A stretch of DNA of 64,000 bases from Streptomyces sp. WMMC500 (GTDB taxonomy: Bacteria > Actinomycetota > Actinomycetes > Streptomycetales > Streptomycetaceae). Where the stretch lies: the NCBI RefSeq assembly GCF_027497195.1, contig NZ_CP114905.1:5219001-5283000 (forward strand), given 5' to 3'. This document shows, one piece after another, positions 32,787 to 41,410 of this stretch. The position numbers were made by a program, and so were the translations under genes. Numbering within the stretch: position 1 is the stretch's first letter; each line of letters starts with the position of its first letter. Under the pieces are notes generated by a model. The model was not told the DNA's origin and searched no databases. It worked only from the letters and a program-made list of their open reading frames with translations.

Positions 32787-35438
32787 ATGAAACTGAACTA
32801 CATCGAGTACTGCCTCGCCGACCGGAATTTCTATGACGAGCCTGATGGGAGAGCTACGGAGGATGGCGCATACCAGCAGGCGGTGAAACCCGTTCCTCAT
32901 GGCTGGCGGACCCTCCGGAAGGGGCCGTGGTTCAACTACCTCTGCGAGGCGTTCCCGCTTCGCAAGCAGGGCTGGAAGATTCACGTGTCGGCGCGCCTGG
33001 AAAACGCCCAGGAGGTCCTGGACGTCACGTCGGGCTACTGCCTGGACAAGCAGATATCCTTCAAGTTCCTGGTCAACAGGACCGCGTTCGTCAGACGCAA
33101 TCTGAAGTACGCCGACCGTGGCGGCAGCGGAAAGTTCATCACGATATACCCGGCCTCAGACGAGCAGTGTGAGGAATTGCTGCGGGATCTCGACCCGAAG
33201 CTCCAGGGCATGGGGGGCGCGTACATCCTCAGCGACCTGCGCTGGCAGGACGGTCCGCTTTATCTGCGCTACGGCGGATTCGTGGAGTGGTATACGCGCA
33301 ACGAGTTCGGCGAGCCCGTCCCCGCGATCGAGGGGCCGGACGGGACGCCCGAGGTCGATCGTCGGGATCCCGTCTTCACCGTTCCCGACTGGGTCGAGCC
33401 GCCGGCCTTCCTGCGCGAGCATCTGCACGCGCGGGAGGACAACGCGCCACCGCCCGGGTTCGACTACGAGATCGAATCCGCCCTCCACTTCTCCAACGGC
33501 GGCGGCGTCTATCTGGCCACGCAGAAGTCGACGGGCCGCAAGGTCGTGCTGAAGGAGGCGCGCCCCAACGCCGGGCTCGACCAGCTCGGCCGCGACTCGG
33601 TGGCCCGGCTCGGGCGCGAGCACGACTTCCTGACCAGGCTCGCCGATCTGGACGCCACCGTGAACTGCTACGACTACTTCACGCTCTGGGAGCACCACTT
33701 CCTGGTGCAGGAGCACGTCGAGGGAACCACGCTCAACAAGCGTCTGGTTGCCGAGAACCCCCTCATCAGGACCGACCCGAGTGAGGAGACGGTCGCCGAG
33801 TACACGATATGGGCGGTGGACATGGCCGACCAGATCGACGCCGTCGTCGCGGACCTGCACAGCAGGGGCGTCGCCTTCGGCGACCTGCACCCGAACAACA
33901 TCATGGTCACCGAGGACGGCGCCGTGCGCCTCGTCGACTTCGAGCTGGCGACCATCGCCGGCGAGGAGCAGCGCATCGGCATGGGCGCCCCCGGCTACGT
34001 GCCGCCCGACCGCCGGGACAGCGTCGCCGCCGACCTCTTCGCGCTGGGCTGTATCAAGATCTCCCTCTTCCTTCCGCTCACCACGCTCTTCTCGTTGGAC
34101 AGCACCAAGGCCCGGATGCTGGTCGACGTCATCGAGGAGCGCTTCCCGGTGCCGGCCGGCTGGGGCGCGACCGTGCTCCGGCAGCTCGACCTCGGGCCCT
34201 GTGACTGGGCGGGCACCGCGGAGCAGATGGCACGGACCGCCGCGCTGATCGCCGGCGCCGGCGAGCAGGAGCCCGGCGAGCGGGAGCCCGACGGTCCGGA
34301 GATCGACTGGCCGCGGATCGAGGCGTCCATGGCGCGGGCCGTCTGGGACAGCGCCACGCCCGACCGCACCGACCGGCTCTTCCCCGGCGACGTCGAGCAG
34401 TTCTCCCTCACCGGCCTCGGCTTCGGCTACGGCGCGGCCGGTGTCCTCTACGCGCTGGCCTTCGGCGGCCACGGGCGCGAGGAGCGGTATGAGCGGTGGC
34501 TGCTCGACCGCGTACGCGACCACACCGCTCCGCACCGTCTCGGCTTCTACGACGGCCTGCACGGCATCGCCTACGCCTTCGAGGAGATCGGCCGGCGCGA
34601 CGCCGCGCTCGAAGTCCTGGAACTCGCCGCTCAGGCGGGCGACGTCTCGCTGGCCGACGAGCTGCTGACCGGGCGCAGCGGTGTCGCGCTCAACCAGCTC
34701 TTCTTCGCCCGGCGGCTGGGCGACCGGGAGCTGCGCCAGGCGGCCGTCGACGGGGCAGAGCGGCTCGCGGAGCGGCTCGCCGTCCAGCCGCCGCAGCCGG
34801 AGGACGAGCGCGGGCGGCGCCGCCGGGCGGGCCTGCTGCACGGCACCTCGGGCACGGCGCTGCTGTTCGTCCGGCTCTTCGAGGAGACCGGCGAGAGCAC
34901 CTACCTGGACCTGGCCGAGCGTGCCCTGCGGTACGACCTGGACTGCTGTGTCCACGTCGAGGAGCAGGACGTCCTCTATGTGGACGAGGGCTGGCGCAGC
35001 ATGCCGTACATCGGCACCGGCAGCGCGGGCATCGGCCTCGTACTCAGTGAGCTGCTGCGGTACCGGGACGACGAGGAGCTGCGGATCGCCCTCAACCGCA
35101 TCCGCCGCGTGGCGTATCCGGAGTTCCACATCTGCCCGATGGTCTTCAACGGGACGGCCGGCCAGATGGGCTTTCTCCACCACCTCCGCGAATTCGACAC
35201 CGACACCCGGGAGATCGACCGGCGGATCGCCATCAAGCGCGACTGGCTGCGGATGCACATGGTGGGACTCCGCGGCGACGTCGCGATCCCCGGCGACCAG
35301 CTCATGCGGCTGTCCATGGACTTCGGGACCGGAAGCGCGGGTGTGCTGCACGCCCTGCACACGATCCGCGACGACTCCCGGGAGATTCTTCCCTTCCTCA
35401 AGCCCTTCTCCCTCGCCGAGGGCGAACCCGGGCGCTGA
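32787..35438 (+). CDS. lanKC: Class III lanthipeptide synthetase LanKC
   Basis: 883-aa trifunctional enzyme that phosphorylates Ser/Thr of the precursors, eliminates phosphate to Dha/Dhb and cyclises with Cys. The start is ATG 32787 (MKLNYIEYCLADRNFYDEPD) after GAGGGGG. Residues 1-220 form the lyase domain. About 225-520 form the Ser/Thr kinase-like domain with GGGVYLATQKSTGRKVVLKE, GDLHPNN near 365 and DFE near 384. About 540-883 form the LanC-like cyclase. The cyclase lacks the zinc ligands: the usual CHG region reads NGTAGQMGF and the WC-G region YIGTGSAG, which is diagnostic of class III rather than IV. The three precursor genes follow 47 nt downstream. RamC/AmfT of SapB-type loci is the closest functional analogue. 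Confidence 0.95.
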   Translation: MKLNYIEYCLADRNFYDEPDGRATEDGAYQQAVKPVPHGWRTLRKGPWFNYLCEAFPLRKQGWKIHVSARLENAQEVLDVTSGYCLDKQISFKFLVNRTAFVRRNLKYADRGGSGKFITIYPASDEQCEELLRDLDPKLQGMGGAYILSDLRWQDGPLYLRYGGFVEWYTRNEFGEPVPAIEGPDGTPEVDRRDPVFTVPDWVEPPAFLREHLHAREDNAPPPGFDYEIESALHFSNGGGVYLATQKSTGRKVVLKEARPNAGLDQLGRDSVARLGREHDFLTRLADLDATVNCYDYFTLWEHHFLVQEHVEGTTLNKRLVAENPLIRTDPSEETVAEYTIWAVDMADQIDAVVADLHSRGVAFGDLHPNNIMVTEDGAVRLVDFELATIAGEEQRIGMGAPGYVPPDRRDSVAADLFALGCIKISLFLPLTTLFSLDSTKARMLVDVIEERFPVPAGWGATVLRQLDLGPCDWAGTAEQMARTAALIAGAGEQEPGEREPDGPEIDWPRIEASMARAVWDSATPDRTDRLFPGDVEQFSLTGLGFGYGAAGVLYALAFGGHGREERYERWLLDRVRDHTAPHRLGFYDGLHGIAYAFEEIGRRDAALEVLELAAQAGDVSLADELLTGRSGVALNQLFFARRLGDRELRQAAVDGAERLAERLAVQPPQPEDERGRRRRAGLLHGTSGTALLFVRLFEETGESTYLDLAERALRYDLDCCVHVEEQDVLYVDEGWRSMPYIGTGSAGIGLVLSELLRYRDDEELRIALNRIRRVAYPEFHICPMVFNGTAGQMGFLHHLREFDTDTREIDRRIAIKRDWLRMHMVGLRGDVAIPGDQLMRLSMDFGTGSAGVLHALHTIRDDSREILPFLKPFSLAEGEPGR

Positions 35439-35485
35439 AGGGAAAGCAGGAAAACTCAGGAAACAACCAAGTAAGGAGAGAGATC

Positions 35486-35611
35486 ATGCAGTTCGTTCTC
35501 GGCCTGCAGGCCAACGAGGTCGACGCGACGGCGGGCAATGACGCGCCGGCCGCCCCGAGCACCCTCAGCCCCTCGCTCTGCTTCAGCGGCGCGTCGGCGG
35601 TGCTCTGCTGA
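35486..35611 (+). CDS. lanA1: Class III lanthipeptide precursor 1
   Basis: 41-aa peptide, ATG 35486 preceded by AAGGAG. The leader begins MQFVLGLQANEVD; FVLGLQ corresponds to the ILxLQ motif recognised by class III synthetases. The core region contains two ring motifs, S25-x2-S28-x3-C32 and S34-x2-S37-x3-C41, ending in Cys. These can form lanthionine or labionin rings. One residue (Phe33) separates them. The first of three consecutive precursor genes between lanKC and the exporters. The leader cleavage site is not defined; no dedicated protease is encoded nearby. Confidence 0.92.
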   Translation: MQFVLGLQANEVDATAGNDAPAAPSTLSPSLCFSGASAVLC

Positions 35612-35649
35612 CGCAGGGTCCTGCTCGCCGTATTCGAGAGGAGAAAACC

Positions 35650-35784
35650 GTGCAGTTCATCCTTCAGTTGCAGGGGGTCCAGACGGCCGGGCCGGCCGGC
35701 GAGGACGCCCACGACCTGGTCCGCAGTGGGAGCACACTCAGCGCTTTCACCTGCGTGAGCACCGGTAGCTACGCCTTCTGCTGA
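35650..35784 (+). CDS. lanA2: Class III lanthipeptide precursor 2
   Basis: 44-aa peptide with GTG start at 35650 and GAGGAG upstream, 38 nt after precursor 1. The leader motif is FILQLQ (MQFILQLQGVQTAG), closest of the three to the classical ILxLQ. Core motifs are S28-x2-S31-x3-C35 and S37-x2-S40-x3-C44, again ending in Cys and separated by one residue (Val36). Aromatic residues (Phe33, Tyr41, Phe43) distinguish it from precursor 1. Post-translational processing by the adjacent LanKC is expected. Confidence 0.92.
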   Translation: MQFILQLQGVQTAGPAGEDAHDLVRSGSTLSAFTCVSTGSYAFC

Positions 35785-35816
35785 AGACCACGACTCACCC
35801 CGGAAGGGACCCCTTC

Positions 35817-35957
35817 ATGGCCTTTGTACTCGAACTCCAGGCATCCGCGGTCGACGGCCCGGATGCGCAGGACGACCCCGCGTCGCGGACCCCCAGCGCG
35901 CTCAGCACCTCGACCTGCATTGCCACCAGCACTGCCAGCGTCTTCGCCTGCCTCTGA
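35817..35957 (+). CDS. lanA3: Class III lanthipeptide precursor 3
   Basis: 46-aa peptide, ATG 35817 with GGAAGGGA upstream, 32 nt after precursor 2. The leader begins MAFVLELQASAVDG with FVLELQ as the recognition motif. Core motifs: S27-x2-S30-x3-C34 and S38-x2-S41-x3-C45, with a longer linker (IAT, three residues) and one residue after the last Cys. The core is rich in Ser/Thr (three extra Thr/Ser between ring positions). A hairpin at 35975-36007 follows directly. Confidence 0.92.
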   Translation: MAFVLELQASAVDGPDAQDDPASRTPSALSTSTCIATSTASVFACL

Positions 35958-35974
35958 GCGGCTGAAAGAACAGA

Positions 35975-36007
35975 GCGGGCTCCGGGGCTTCTTCCCCCGG
36001 AGCCCGC
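35975..36007 (+). terminator. Hairpin between precursor genes and exporter genes
   Basis: Perfect 13-bp stem (35975-35987 with 35995-36007) and a 7-nt loop CTTCTTC, followed by a pyrimidine-rich stretch. Its position 17 nt after the third precursor gene and 28 nt before the first exporter gene suits partial termination, giving more precursor than exporter mRNA, or 3'-end protection of the precursor message. Confidence 0.72.
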
Positions 36008-36035
36008 GCTCTCTCATCGTGACGAAGGGAGACGC

Positions 36036-37751
36036 ATGAGCCTGTCGGACGCCGACCGGCTGCTGGCCCACACCGTGCGGCGGGCATGGGGGTGGAACAC
36101 CCTGCTGCTGCTGGCCGAGCTGGTGGGAGCCGGCGGCGCACTGCTGCTCCCCGCCCTGCTGGCCGCGGCCGTGGACGAGCGCCTCACCGGGTCCGGCACC
36201 GGCGCCACGTACGCCCTGGCCGGACTGGCGGCCCTGCTGGCGCTGTCCGAGGCTGCCGTCGTGCTCCTCACCCCCTGGTGCACGGCCACCGCCACCCTCC
36301 ACCTCCGCCGCGGAATGCTCTCCCACCTGCTGTCGCTGGGCGTGAACGACCGGGACGCCCACTCCCACGGCGACCTCACGACCCGCCTGCTGACGAACGC
36401 CGCCGAGACCGCGTCGGCCGTTCCCCTCCTCGGCTCCTGGCTCTCGTCCCTGCTTGTCTCGGGTGGTGCGCTGGTGGCGCTCGGCCTGATCGAGATCCGG
36501 CTGGCGCTGATCTTCCTCGCCGGCCTCCCGGTGGCCGCCGTACTGATCGGTGCGTTCGTCCGCCGCATCTCACCGCTGCTCACCGACTACCTCGCGGTGC
36601 AGGGCCGGATATCCGGCCGGTTGCTCGAGGTCCTCACCGGCATCCGCACCGTCCGCGCCGCGGGGACCGAGCGGCGCGAGGCGGGCCGCATCCTGGCCGA
36701 CATGCCGGAACTGCACCGTATCGGGCGGGAGTCCTGGCGACTCCAGGGCCGGATGAACGCCCACACCACCCTGGTCATGGCGGCGATGCAGGTCGCCGTC
36801 CTCGGTGCCGCCGGACACGCGCTGATCGGCGACCGGATCACGCCCGGACAACTCGTCGCGTCCGTCACGTACACCGGTATGGCGCTGGGACTGCTGCGGC
36901 AGGCCGACGCCTTCATGGCGCTGGCCCGCGCCCGCGCCGGAGCCCGGCGGCTCGCCGGGCCGGCCGCGCTCCCCCCGCTGCGGCAGGGCGACCGCGACCT
37001 GCCCGAGGGTCCGGGGACGCTGACGCTCCGCTCGGTCACCGTCCACGGGCCGGGAGGTCCGCTGCTGCAGGATGTCGACCTGACCGTACCCGGCGGCAGC
37101 ACCGTCGCCGTCGTCGGGCGCTCCGGGGCGGGGAAGTCCACCTTGGCCGCGGTCGCCGGCCGGCTCATCGAGCCCGACCGCGGTGACGTGACCCTCGACG
37201 GAGTGCCCTTGGCGGAGCTGAGCGCATCGGCGCTGCGCGCCGCGGTCGGATGGGCGTTCGAGCGCCCCACGTTCCTCGGGGCCAGTCTCCGCGAGGCCAT
37301 CGGCTTCGGCACCCCGGGGCTGACCGACGGGCAGATCCGGGATGCCGCGGCTGCCGCCCGCGCTGACGCATTCATCCGGCGACTGCCCGCGGGATACGAC
37401 ACCCCCGCCGGCCGGGCGCCGCTGTCGGGAGGAGAACTCCAGCGGATCGGGCTGGCACGCGCCCTGGCGCACGGTGGCCGCCTGCTCGTTCTCGACGACG
37501 CCACTTCCAGCCTGGACACCGTGACCGAGATGCAGATCACCGAGGTGCTCAACGGCGCCCTGGGACACACCACCCAACTCGTCCTGGCCCACCGCATCTC
37601 CACCGCCGCCCACGCCGACCTCGTCGCCTGGGTCGACGAGGGATGCGTCCGCGGGCTCGCGCCCCACGGCGAACTGTGGCACGACCCGGACTACCAGGCA
37701 CTGTTCCGGCCGGTGAACCAGCGAGAGCGGAGGTTGAGCCATGCCCGGTGA
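36036..37751 (+). CDS. Lanthipeptide exporter half-transporter 1 (ABC)
   Basis: 571-aa permease-ATPase, start after GAAGGGAG. Six hydrophobic helices lie in residues 20-300 without an N-terminal peptidase domain, so it does not cleave the leader. Nucleotide domain: Walker A VGRSGAGKSTL near 360, signature LSGGELQRIGLARAL near 463, Walker B LLVLDDATSSLD near 485, where Asp replaces the catalytic Glu. Paired with the overlapping downstream gene it matches RamA/RamB-type or AmfA/AmfB exporters. Expected cargo: the three modified peptides. Confidence 0.92.
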   Translation: MSLSDADRLLAHTVRRAWGWNTLLLLAELVGAGGALLLPALLAAAVDERLTGSGTGATYALAGLAALLALSEAAVVLLTPWCTATATLHLRRGMLSHLLSLGVNDRDAHSHGDLTTRLLTNAAETASAVPLLGSWLSSLLVSGGALVALGLIEIRLALIFLAGLPVAAVLIGAFVRRISPLLTDYLAVQGRISGRLLEVLTGIRTVRAAGTERREAGRILADMPELHRIGRESWRLQGRMNAHTTLVMAAMQVAVLGAAGHALIGDRITPGQLVASVTYTGMALGLLRQADAFMALARARAGARRLAGPAALPPLRQGDRDLPEGPGTLTLRSVTVHGPGGPLLQDVDLTVPGGSTVAVVGRSGAGKSTLAAVAGRLIEPDRGDVTLDGVPLAELSASALRAAVGWAFERPTFLGASLREAIGFGTPGLTDGQIRDAAAAARADAFIRRLPAGYDTPAGRAPLSGGELQRIGLARALAHGGRLLVLDDATSSLDTVTEMQITEVLNGALGHTTQLVLAHRISTAAHADLVAWVDEGCVRGLAPHGELWHDPDYQALFRPVNQRERRLSHAR

Positions 37752-39552
37752 GTCCCCCGCCCCCGATCCGCCCGGCTGGCGGCTCATCGGCCGCGGCCTG
37801 CGGCGGCGGCGCGGCCGGCTCGGGACGCTGGCCGCGTGGTCCGTGCTGGAGGCGCTGCCCACGACGCTCTCCGGCCTGCTGGTGACCCGCGCCGTCGACG
37901 ACGGCTTCCTCAGTGGCAGCGCGGTGACCGGCCTGGCGTGGCTGGCGGCGCTGTTGGCCGCGTACGGCGCGGGCGCGCTCGCGTCCCGCTTCACCTTCCC
38001 CGCCGTCGGCTCCCTCGTCGAGCCGCTCCGGGACGACCTGCTGCGCGGCGTCGTGGACGGTGCCGTGCGAACAGGCTCGGTCCGGGGCCCGGGCCGGGGC
38101 CGGATCCCGGACGGCGCGTCCGTCTCGCAGGTCTCCCAGCAGGTCGAGACCGTGCGCCGGACCAGCGCCGCGATGCTCAACGGGCTGCGCCGGTTCGCGT
38201 TCACCGTCGGCGCGACCGCCCTCGGCCTCGCGGCGCTCGACCCCCGGATCCTGTGGCTCGTGCTCCCGCCCCTTCTGGCCTCCGTCGCGCTGTTCGGGCT
38301 TCTGCTGGTCACCCTGGTGCGCCGCCAGCGGGAGGCGATCGAACGGAACGAGGCCACCGCCGGCGCCATCGGTGACGCGCTGGCCGGCGGGCGCGACATC
38401 ACCGCCTTCCGTGCGCGGCACCGGGTGGTCGACGACGTCACCGTCACGCTGCGGGAGGAGCGCGCGGCGCAGCTACGGCTGGCCGCCGCCACGGCCGTCC
38501 GCAGCCTCATCGTCGCCGCCGGCACCTATCTGCCGCTGCTGTTCGTCCTTCTGGCCACGCCGGGGCTCCTGGACGACGGTGTCTCCGCCGGCACGGTCCT
38601 TGGCGCGATCACGTACCTCGGCGTGAACATCGAGCCGGCCATGCGCATGCTCACCGACGTCCTCGGCGGCTCCGGCCTCCAACTGGCCGTCACCCTGCGG
38701 CGGCTGGCCGACGCCCACCCCGGCCCGGAGCCGCCCGCGTCGCCGGAGCCGCCCGCCCCCGGCGGCGGCGAGCTGCACCTGGAAGGCGTCGGCTACGCCT
38801 ACGGGGCCGACGCCGAACCGGTCATCCACGACCTGAGCCTGACCATCCGGGACGGCAGCCACCTCGCGGTCGTCGGGCCCAGCGGAATCGGCAAGTCGAC
38901 GCTGGCGGAGCTGTTGTCCGGAGGGCTCGGGCCCGCACGTGGCAGGATCCACGTGGGCGGACTGCCACCGGACACGCTGTCCAGGCGACAGCGTGCGGCG
39001 CTCGTCGCGCTGATGCCGCAGGAGGCATACGTGTTCTCCGGCAGCGTCCGGTGCAACCTGAACTATCTGCGCCCGGACGGAGCCGGCGCCGAAGGCGGCG
39101 AGGCCACCGAAAACGGCGAGGACGCCGAAGACGCCGCCCTGCGCCGGGCCGTCCGGGAGGTCGGGGCCGCGGACCTGGTCCGCAGGCTCGGCGGCCTCGA
39201 CGCCCCCGTCGACCCGGCGGCCCTCTCCCAGGGGGAACGGCAGCTCCTCGCCCTCGCCCGCGTCTACGCGGGACCGGCACGGATCACGATTCTGGACGAA
39301 GCCACGTGCCACCTCGACCCCGCGGCCGAAGCGCGTGCGGAGCACGCTTTCCGGCGCCGGCCCGGCACGCTGATCGTCGTCGCCCACCGGCTGAGTTCCG
39401 CGCTGCGCGCCGACCGCGTACTCGTACTGGACGGTCCCCGCTCCCATGCCGGCACTCATGAGCAACTGCTCGCAGCCTCGGCCTTGTATGTCGATCTCGT
39501 CGGGCACTGGAACGTCAGCACGGCAGAGGGCCCGGCACAAGCCGGCCGCTGA
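37741..39552 (+). CDS. Lanthipeptide exporter half-transporter 2 (ABC)
   Basis: 603-aa permease-ATPase whose start overlaps the previous gene by 11 nt. Membrane helices span about 20-310. Nucleotide domain: Walker A VGPSGIGKSTL near 377, a degenerate signature LSQGERQLLALARVY near 494, Walker B ITILDEATCHLDP with intact Glu. An acidic loop (EGGEATENGEDAEDA) lies before the signature. Combined with half-transporter 1 it would form one canonical and one degenerate ATP site. It is the last gene of the lanthipeptide locus. Confidence 0.92.
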   Translation: MPGESPAPDPPGWRLIGRGLRRRRGRLGTLAAWSVLEALPTTLSGLLVTRAVDDGFLSGSAVTGLAWLAALLAAYGAGALASRFTFPAVGSLVEPLRDDLLRGVVDGAVRTGSVRGPGRGRIPDGASVSQVSQQVETVRRTSAAMLNGLRRFAFTVGATALGLAALDPRILWLVLPPLLASVALFGLLLVTLVRRQREAIERNEATAGAIGDALAGGRDITAFRARHRVVDDVTVTLREERAAQLRLAAATAVRSLIVAAGTYLPLLFVLLATPGLLDDGVSAGTVLGAITYLGVNIEPAMRMLTDVLGGSGLQLAVTLRRLADAHPGPEPPASPEPPAPGGGELHLEGVGYAYGADAEPVIHDLSLTIRDGSHLAVVGPSGIGKSTLAELLSGGLGPARGRIHVGGLPPDTLSRRQRAALVALMPQEAYVFSGSVRCNLNYLRPDGAGAEGGEATENGEDAEDAALRRAVREVGAADLVRRLGGLDAPVDPAALSQGERQLLALARVYAGPARITILDEATCHLDPAAEARAEHAFRRRPGTLIVVAHRLSSALRADRVLVLDGPRSHAGTHEQLLAASALYVDLVGHWNVSTAEGPAQAGR

Positions 39553-39611
39553 GGTCGCAGGCTCCGGCTTTATATCGGGCAAACGCGGTTTTACTCCACT
39601 TCTTACATCTG

Positions 39612-39629
39612 TCTCAGACGTCTCTCAGA
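39612..39629 (+). promoter_or_regulatory. Direct repeat TCTCAGA x2, likely response-regulator box
   Basis: TCTCAGA at 39612-39618 and 39623-39629 are spaced exactly 11 bp (one helical turn) and end 22 nt before the HtrA-type protease start. OmpR-family regulators bind such direct repeats. The response regulator encoded right after the protease is the obvious candidate. Confidence 0.55.
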
Positions 39630-39651
39630 ATCCCCGGGGATCGTCGGGGAC

Positions 39652-40665
39652 ATGACGGAGCACACGTACAGCACCAGCATCCAGGCCGCCGACGGGGCCG
39701 CCGCGGGCCACCCCCAGACCCTCGCCGGCGGGCAGGGCGCGCACGGCGGGTTCGCCGGGTTCGGCGCCCCGCCGCCGCCCCCCGCGGGGCCACCGCGGCG
39801 CCGCCGGGCCAAGGGCCCCCTCGGGCTGCTCGCCGCCGCGGCGCTCGTCGCCGCCATCGTCGGGGGCGGCAGCGCCGCGCTCGTCGGGGAGCTGACCGAT
39901 TCGTCCGGTACGAGCAGCAGCAGCAGCGCCGCCGGCGCCGCCAGCGGGACGCAGGTGTCCGCCGGGAGCAACGGCACCGTCGCCGGCGTCGCCGCCGCCG
40001 TGAGCCCCAGCGTCGTGGAGATCCAGGCGTCCTCGAGCGCCGGGCAGTCGACCGGGTCCGGGGTCGTCGTCAGCGAGAGCGGCGAGATCCTCACCAACAA
40101 CCACGTCGTCTCCGGCGCCCAGCAGGTACAGGTCACCTTCAGCGACGGGTCCACCGCGTCCGCCGAGGTCGTCGGCACCGACCCCGACCTCGACATGGCC
40201 CTCGTCAAGGTGTCGGGCAAGAGCGGCCTCAAGCCCGCCGTCCTCGGCGACTCCGACTCCCTGAAGGTCGGCGACCAGGTCGTGGCCATCGGCTCGCCCG
40301 AGGGCCTGAGCGGCACCGTCACCAGCGGCATCGTCTCCGCGCTCGACCGCGACGTGACCGTCGAGAAGGAGCCGGAGCAGCAGCAGCCGCGGGGCGGCGG
40401 CCAGTGGCCGTTCGGCTTCGGCGGCGGCCAGTACAACGGGGAGCTCGGCTCGGAGACGACCACGTACCAGGCCATCCAGACCGACGCCTCGCTCAACCAC
40501 GGCAACTCCGGCGGTGCGCTCGTCGACATGCAGGGCCGGATCGTCGGCATCAACTCGGCCATGTACACCCCGCCGGAGGACTCCTCCTCGGGCAGCGTCG
40601 GGCTCGGTTTCGCCATCCCCATCAACGATGTCAAGCACATCCTCGACGACCTCAGGAACAATTGA
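39652..40665 (+). CDS. HtrA/trypsin-like serine protease, membrane anchored
   Basis: 337-aa extracytoplasmic protease/chaperone. A Pro/Gly-rich cytoplasmic N-terminus precedes one membrane helix ([20 protein letters not shown]). The chymotrypsin-fold domain has the triad His151 (TNNHVV), Asp181 (DLDMALV) and Ser286 (GNSGGA). Unlike full-length DegP there is no PDZ domain after [20 protein letters not shown] Gln/Gly-rich loop lies near residue 245. It is directly followed by a two-component system. This resembles the htrA genes controlled by CssRS in Streptomyces secretion stress; that equivalence is inferred from gene order. Confidence 0.93.
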   Translation: MTEHTYSTSIQAADGAAAGHPQTLAGGQGAHGGFAGFGAPPPPPAGPPRRRRAKGPLGLLAAAALVAAIVGGGSAALVGELTDSSGTSSSSSAAGAASGTQVSAGSNGTVAGVAAAVSPSVVEIQASSSAGQSTGSGVVVSESGEILTNNHVVSGAQQVQVTFSDGSTASAEVVGTDPDLDMALVKVSGKSGLKPAVLGDSDSLKVGDQVVAIGSPEGLSGTVTSGIVSALDRDVTVEKEPEQQQPRGGGQWPFGFGGGQYNGELGSETTTYQAIQTDASLNHGNSGGALVDMQGRIVGINSAMYTPPEDSSSGSVGLGFAIPINDVKHILDDLRNN

Positions 40666-40669
40666 GGCC

Positions 40670-41410
40670 GTGACCGAGCAGCAGCAGCGCATCCTGATCG
40701 TCGACGACGAGCCGGCCGTGCGCGAGGCGCTGGAGCGCAGCCTCGCCTTCGAGGGCTACGGGACCGAACTCGCCGTCGACGGCCTGGACGCCCTCGACAA
40801 AGCCGTGTCGTACCGGCCCGACCTCGTCGTCCTCGACGTGCTCATGCCCCGCATGGACGGGCTGACCGCCGCCCGCCGGCTGCGGGCCGGCGGCGACCGG
40901 GTGCCCATCCTCATGCTCACCGCCCGCGACACCGTCGGCGACCGCGTGACGGGGCTCGACGCGGGCGCCGACGACTACCTCGTCAAGCCGTTCGAGCTGG
41001 ACGAGCTCTTCGCCCGCATCCGCGCGCTGCTGCGCCGCCGCGCGTACGCCGACGGCGGCGGCGCGGAGCCGCCCGACGCCTCCGAGACGCTGGAGTTCGG
41101 CGACCTGCGGATGGACCTCGCCGCCCGCGAGGTCACCCGCGGCGGCCGGCCGGTGGAGCTGACCCGCACCGAGTTCACGCTGCTGGAACTCTTCCTCCAG
41201 CACCCGCGGCAGGTGCTCACGCGCGAGCAGATCCTCAAGGCCGTCTGGGGCTTCGACTTCGAGCCCAGCTCCAACTCCCTCGACGTGTACGTCATGTACC
41301 TGCGCCGCAAGACGGAGGCCGGCGGCGCGCCCCGGCTGGTGCACACGGTGCGCGGCGTCGGCTACGTCCTGCGCGCCCCGGAGGGGAAGAGCCGGGCGGG
41401 CGGCAGGTGA
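40670..41410 (+). CDS. OmpR-family response regulator
   Basis: 246-aa regulator. The frame is open into the protease gene, but the receiver begins at [20 protein letters not shown], so the GTG at 40670 is the start, 4 nt after the protease stop. Receiver residues: DD near the N-terminus, phosphoacceptor Asp in [12 protein letters not shown], Thr in LMLTARD and Lys in LVKPFE. Winged helix: [20 protein letters not shown] and [14 protein letters not shown] with RGVGYVLR. It is translationally coupled to the kinase (GTGA). Possible CssR homologue; likely to bind the TCTCAGA repeats. Confidence 0.93.
   Translation: MTEQQQRILIVDDEPAVREALERSLAFEGYGTELAVDGLDALDKAVSYRPDLVVLDVLMPRMDGLTAARRLRAGGDRVPILMLTARDTVGDRVTGLDAGADDYLVKPFELDELFARIRALLRRRAYADGGGAEPPDASETLEFGDLRMDLAAREVTRGGRPVELTRTEFTLLELFLQHPRQVLTREQILKAVWGFDFEPSSNSLDVYVMYLRRKTEAGGAPRLVHTVRGVGYVLRAPEGKSRAGGR

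Noticed and set aside
35958..36035. A fourth lanthipeptide precursor between precursor 3 and the first exporter gene
   Set aside because: The stretch is only 78 nt and is occupied by the hairpin; no start codon with an S-x2-S-x3-C core.
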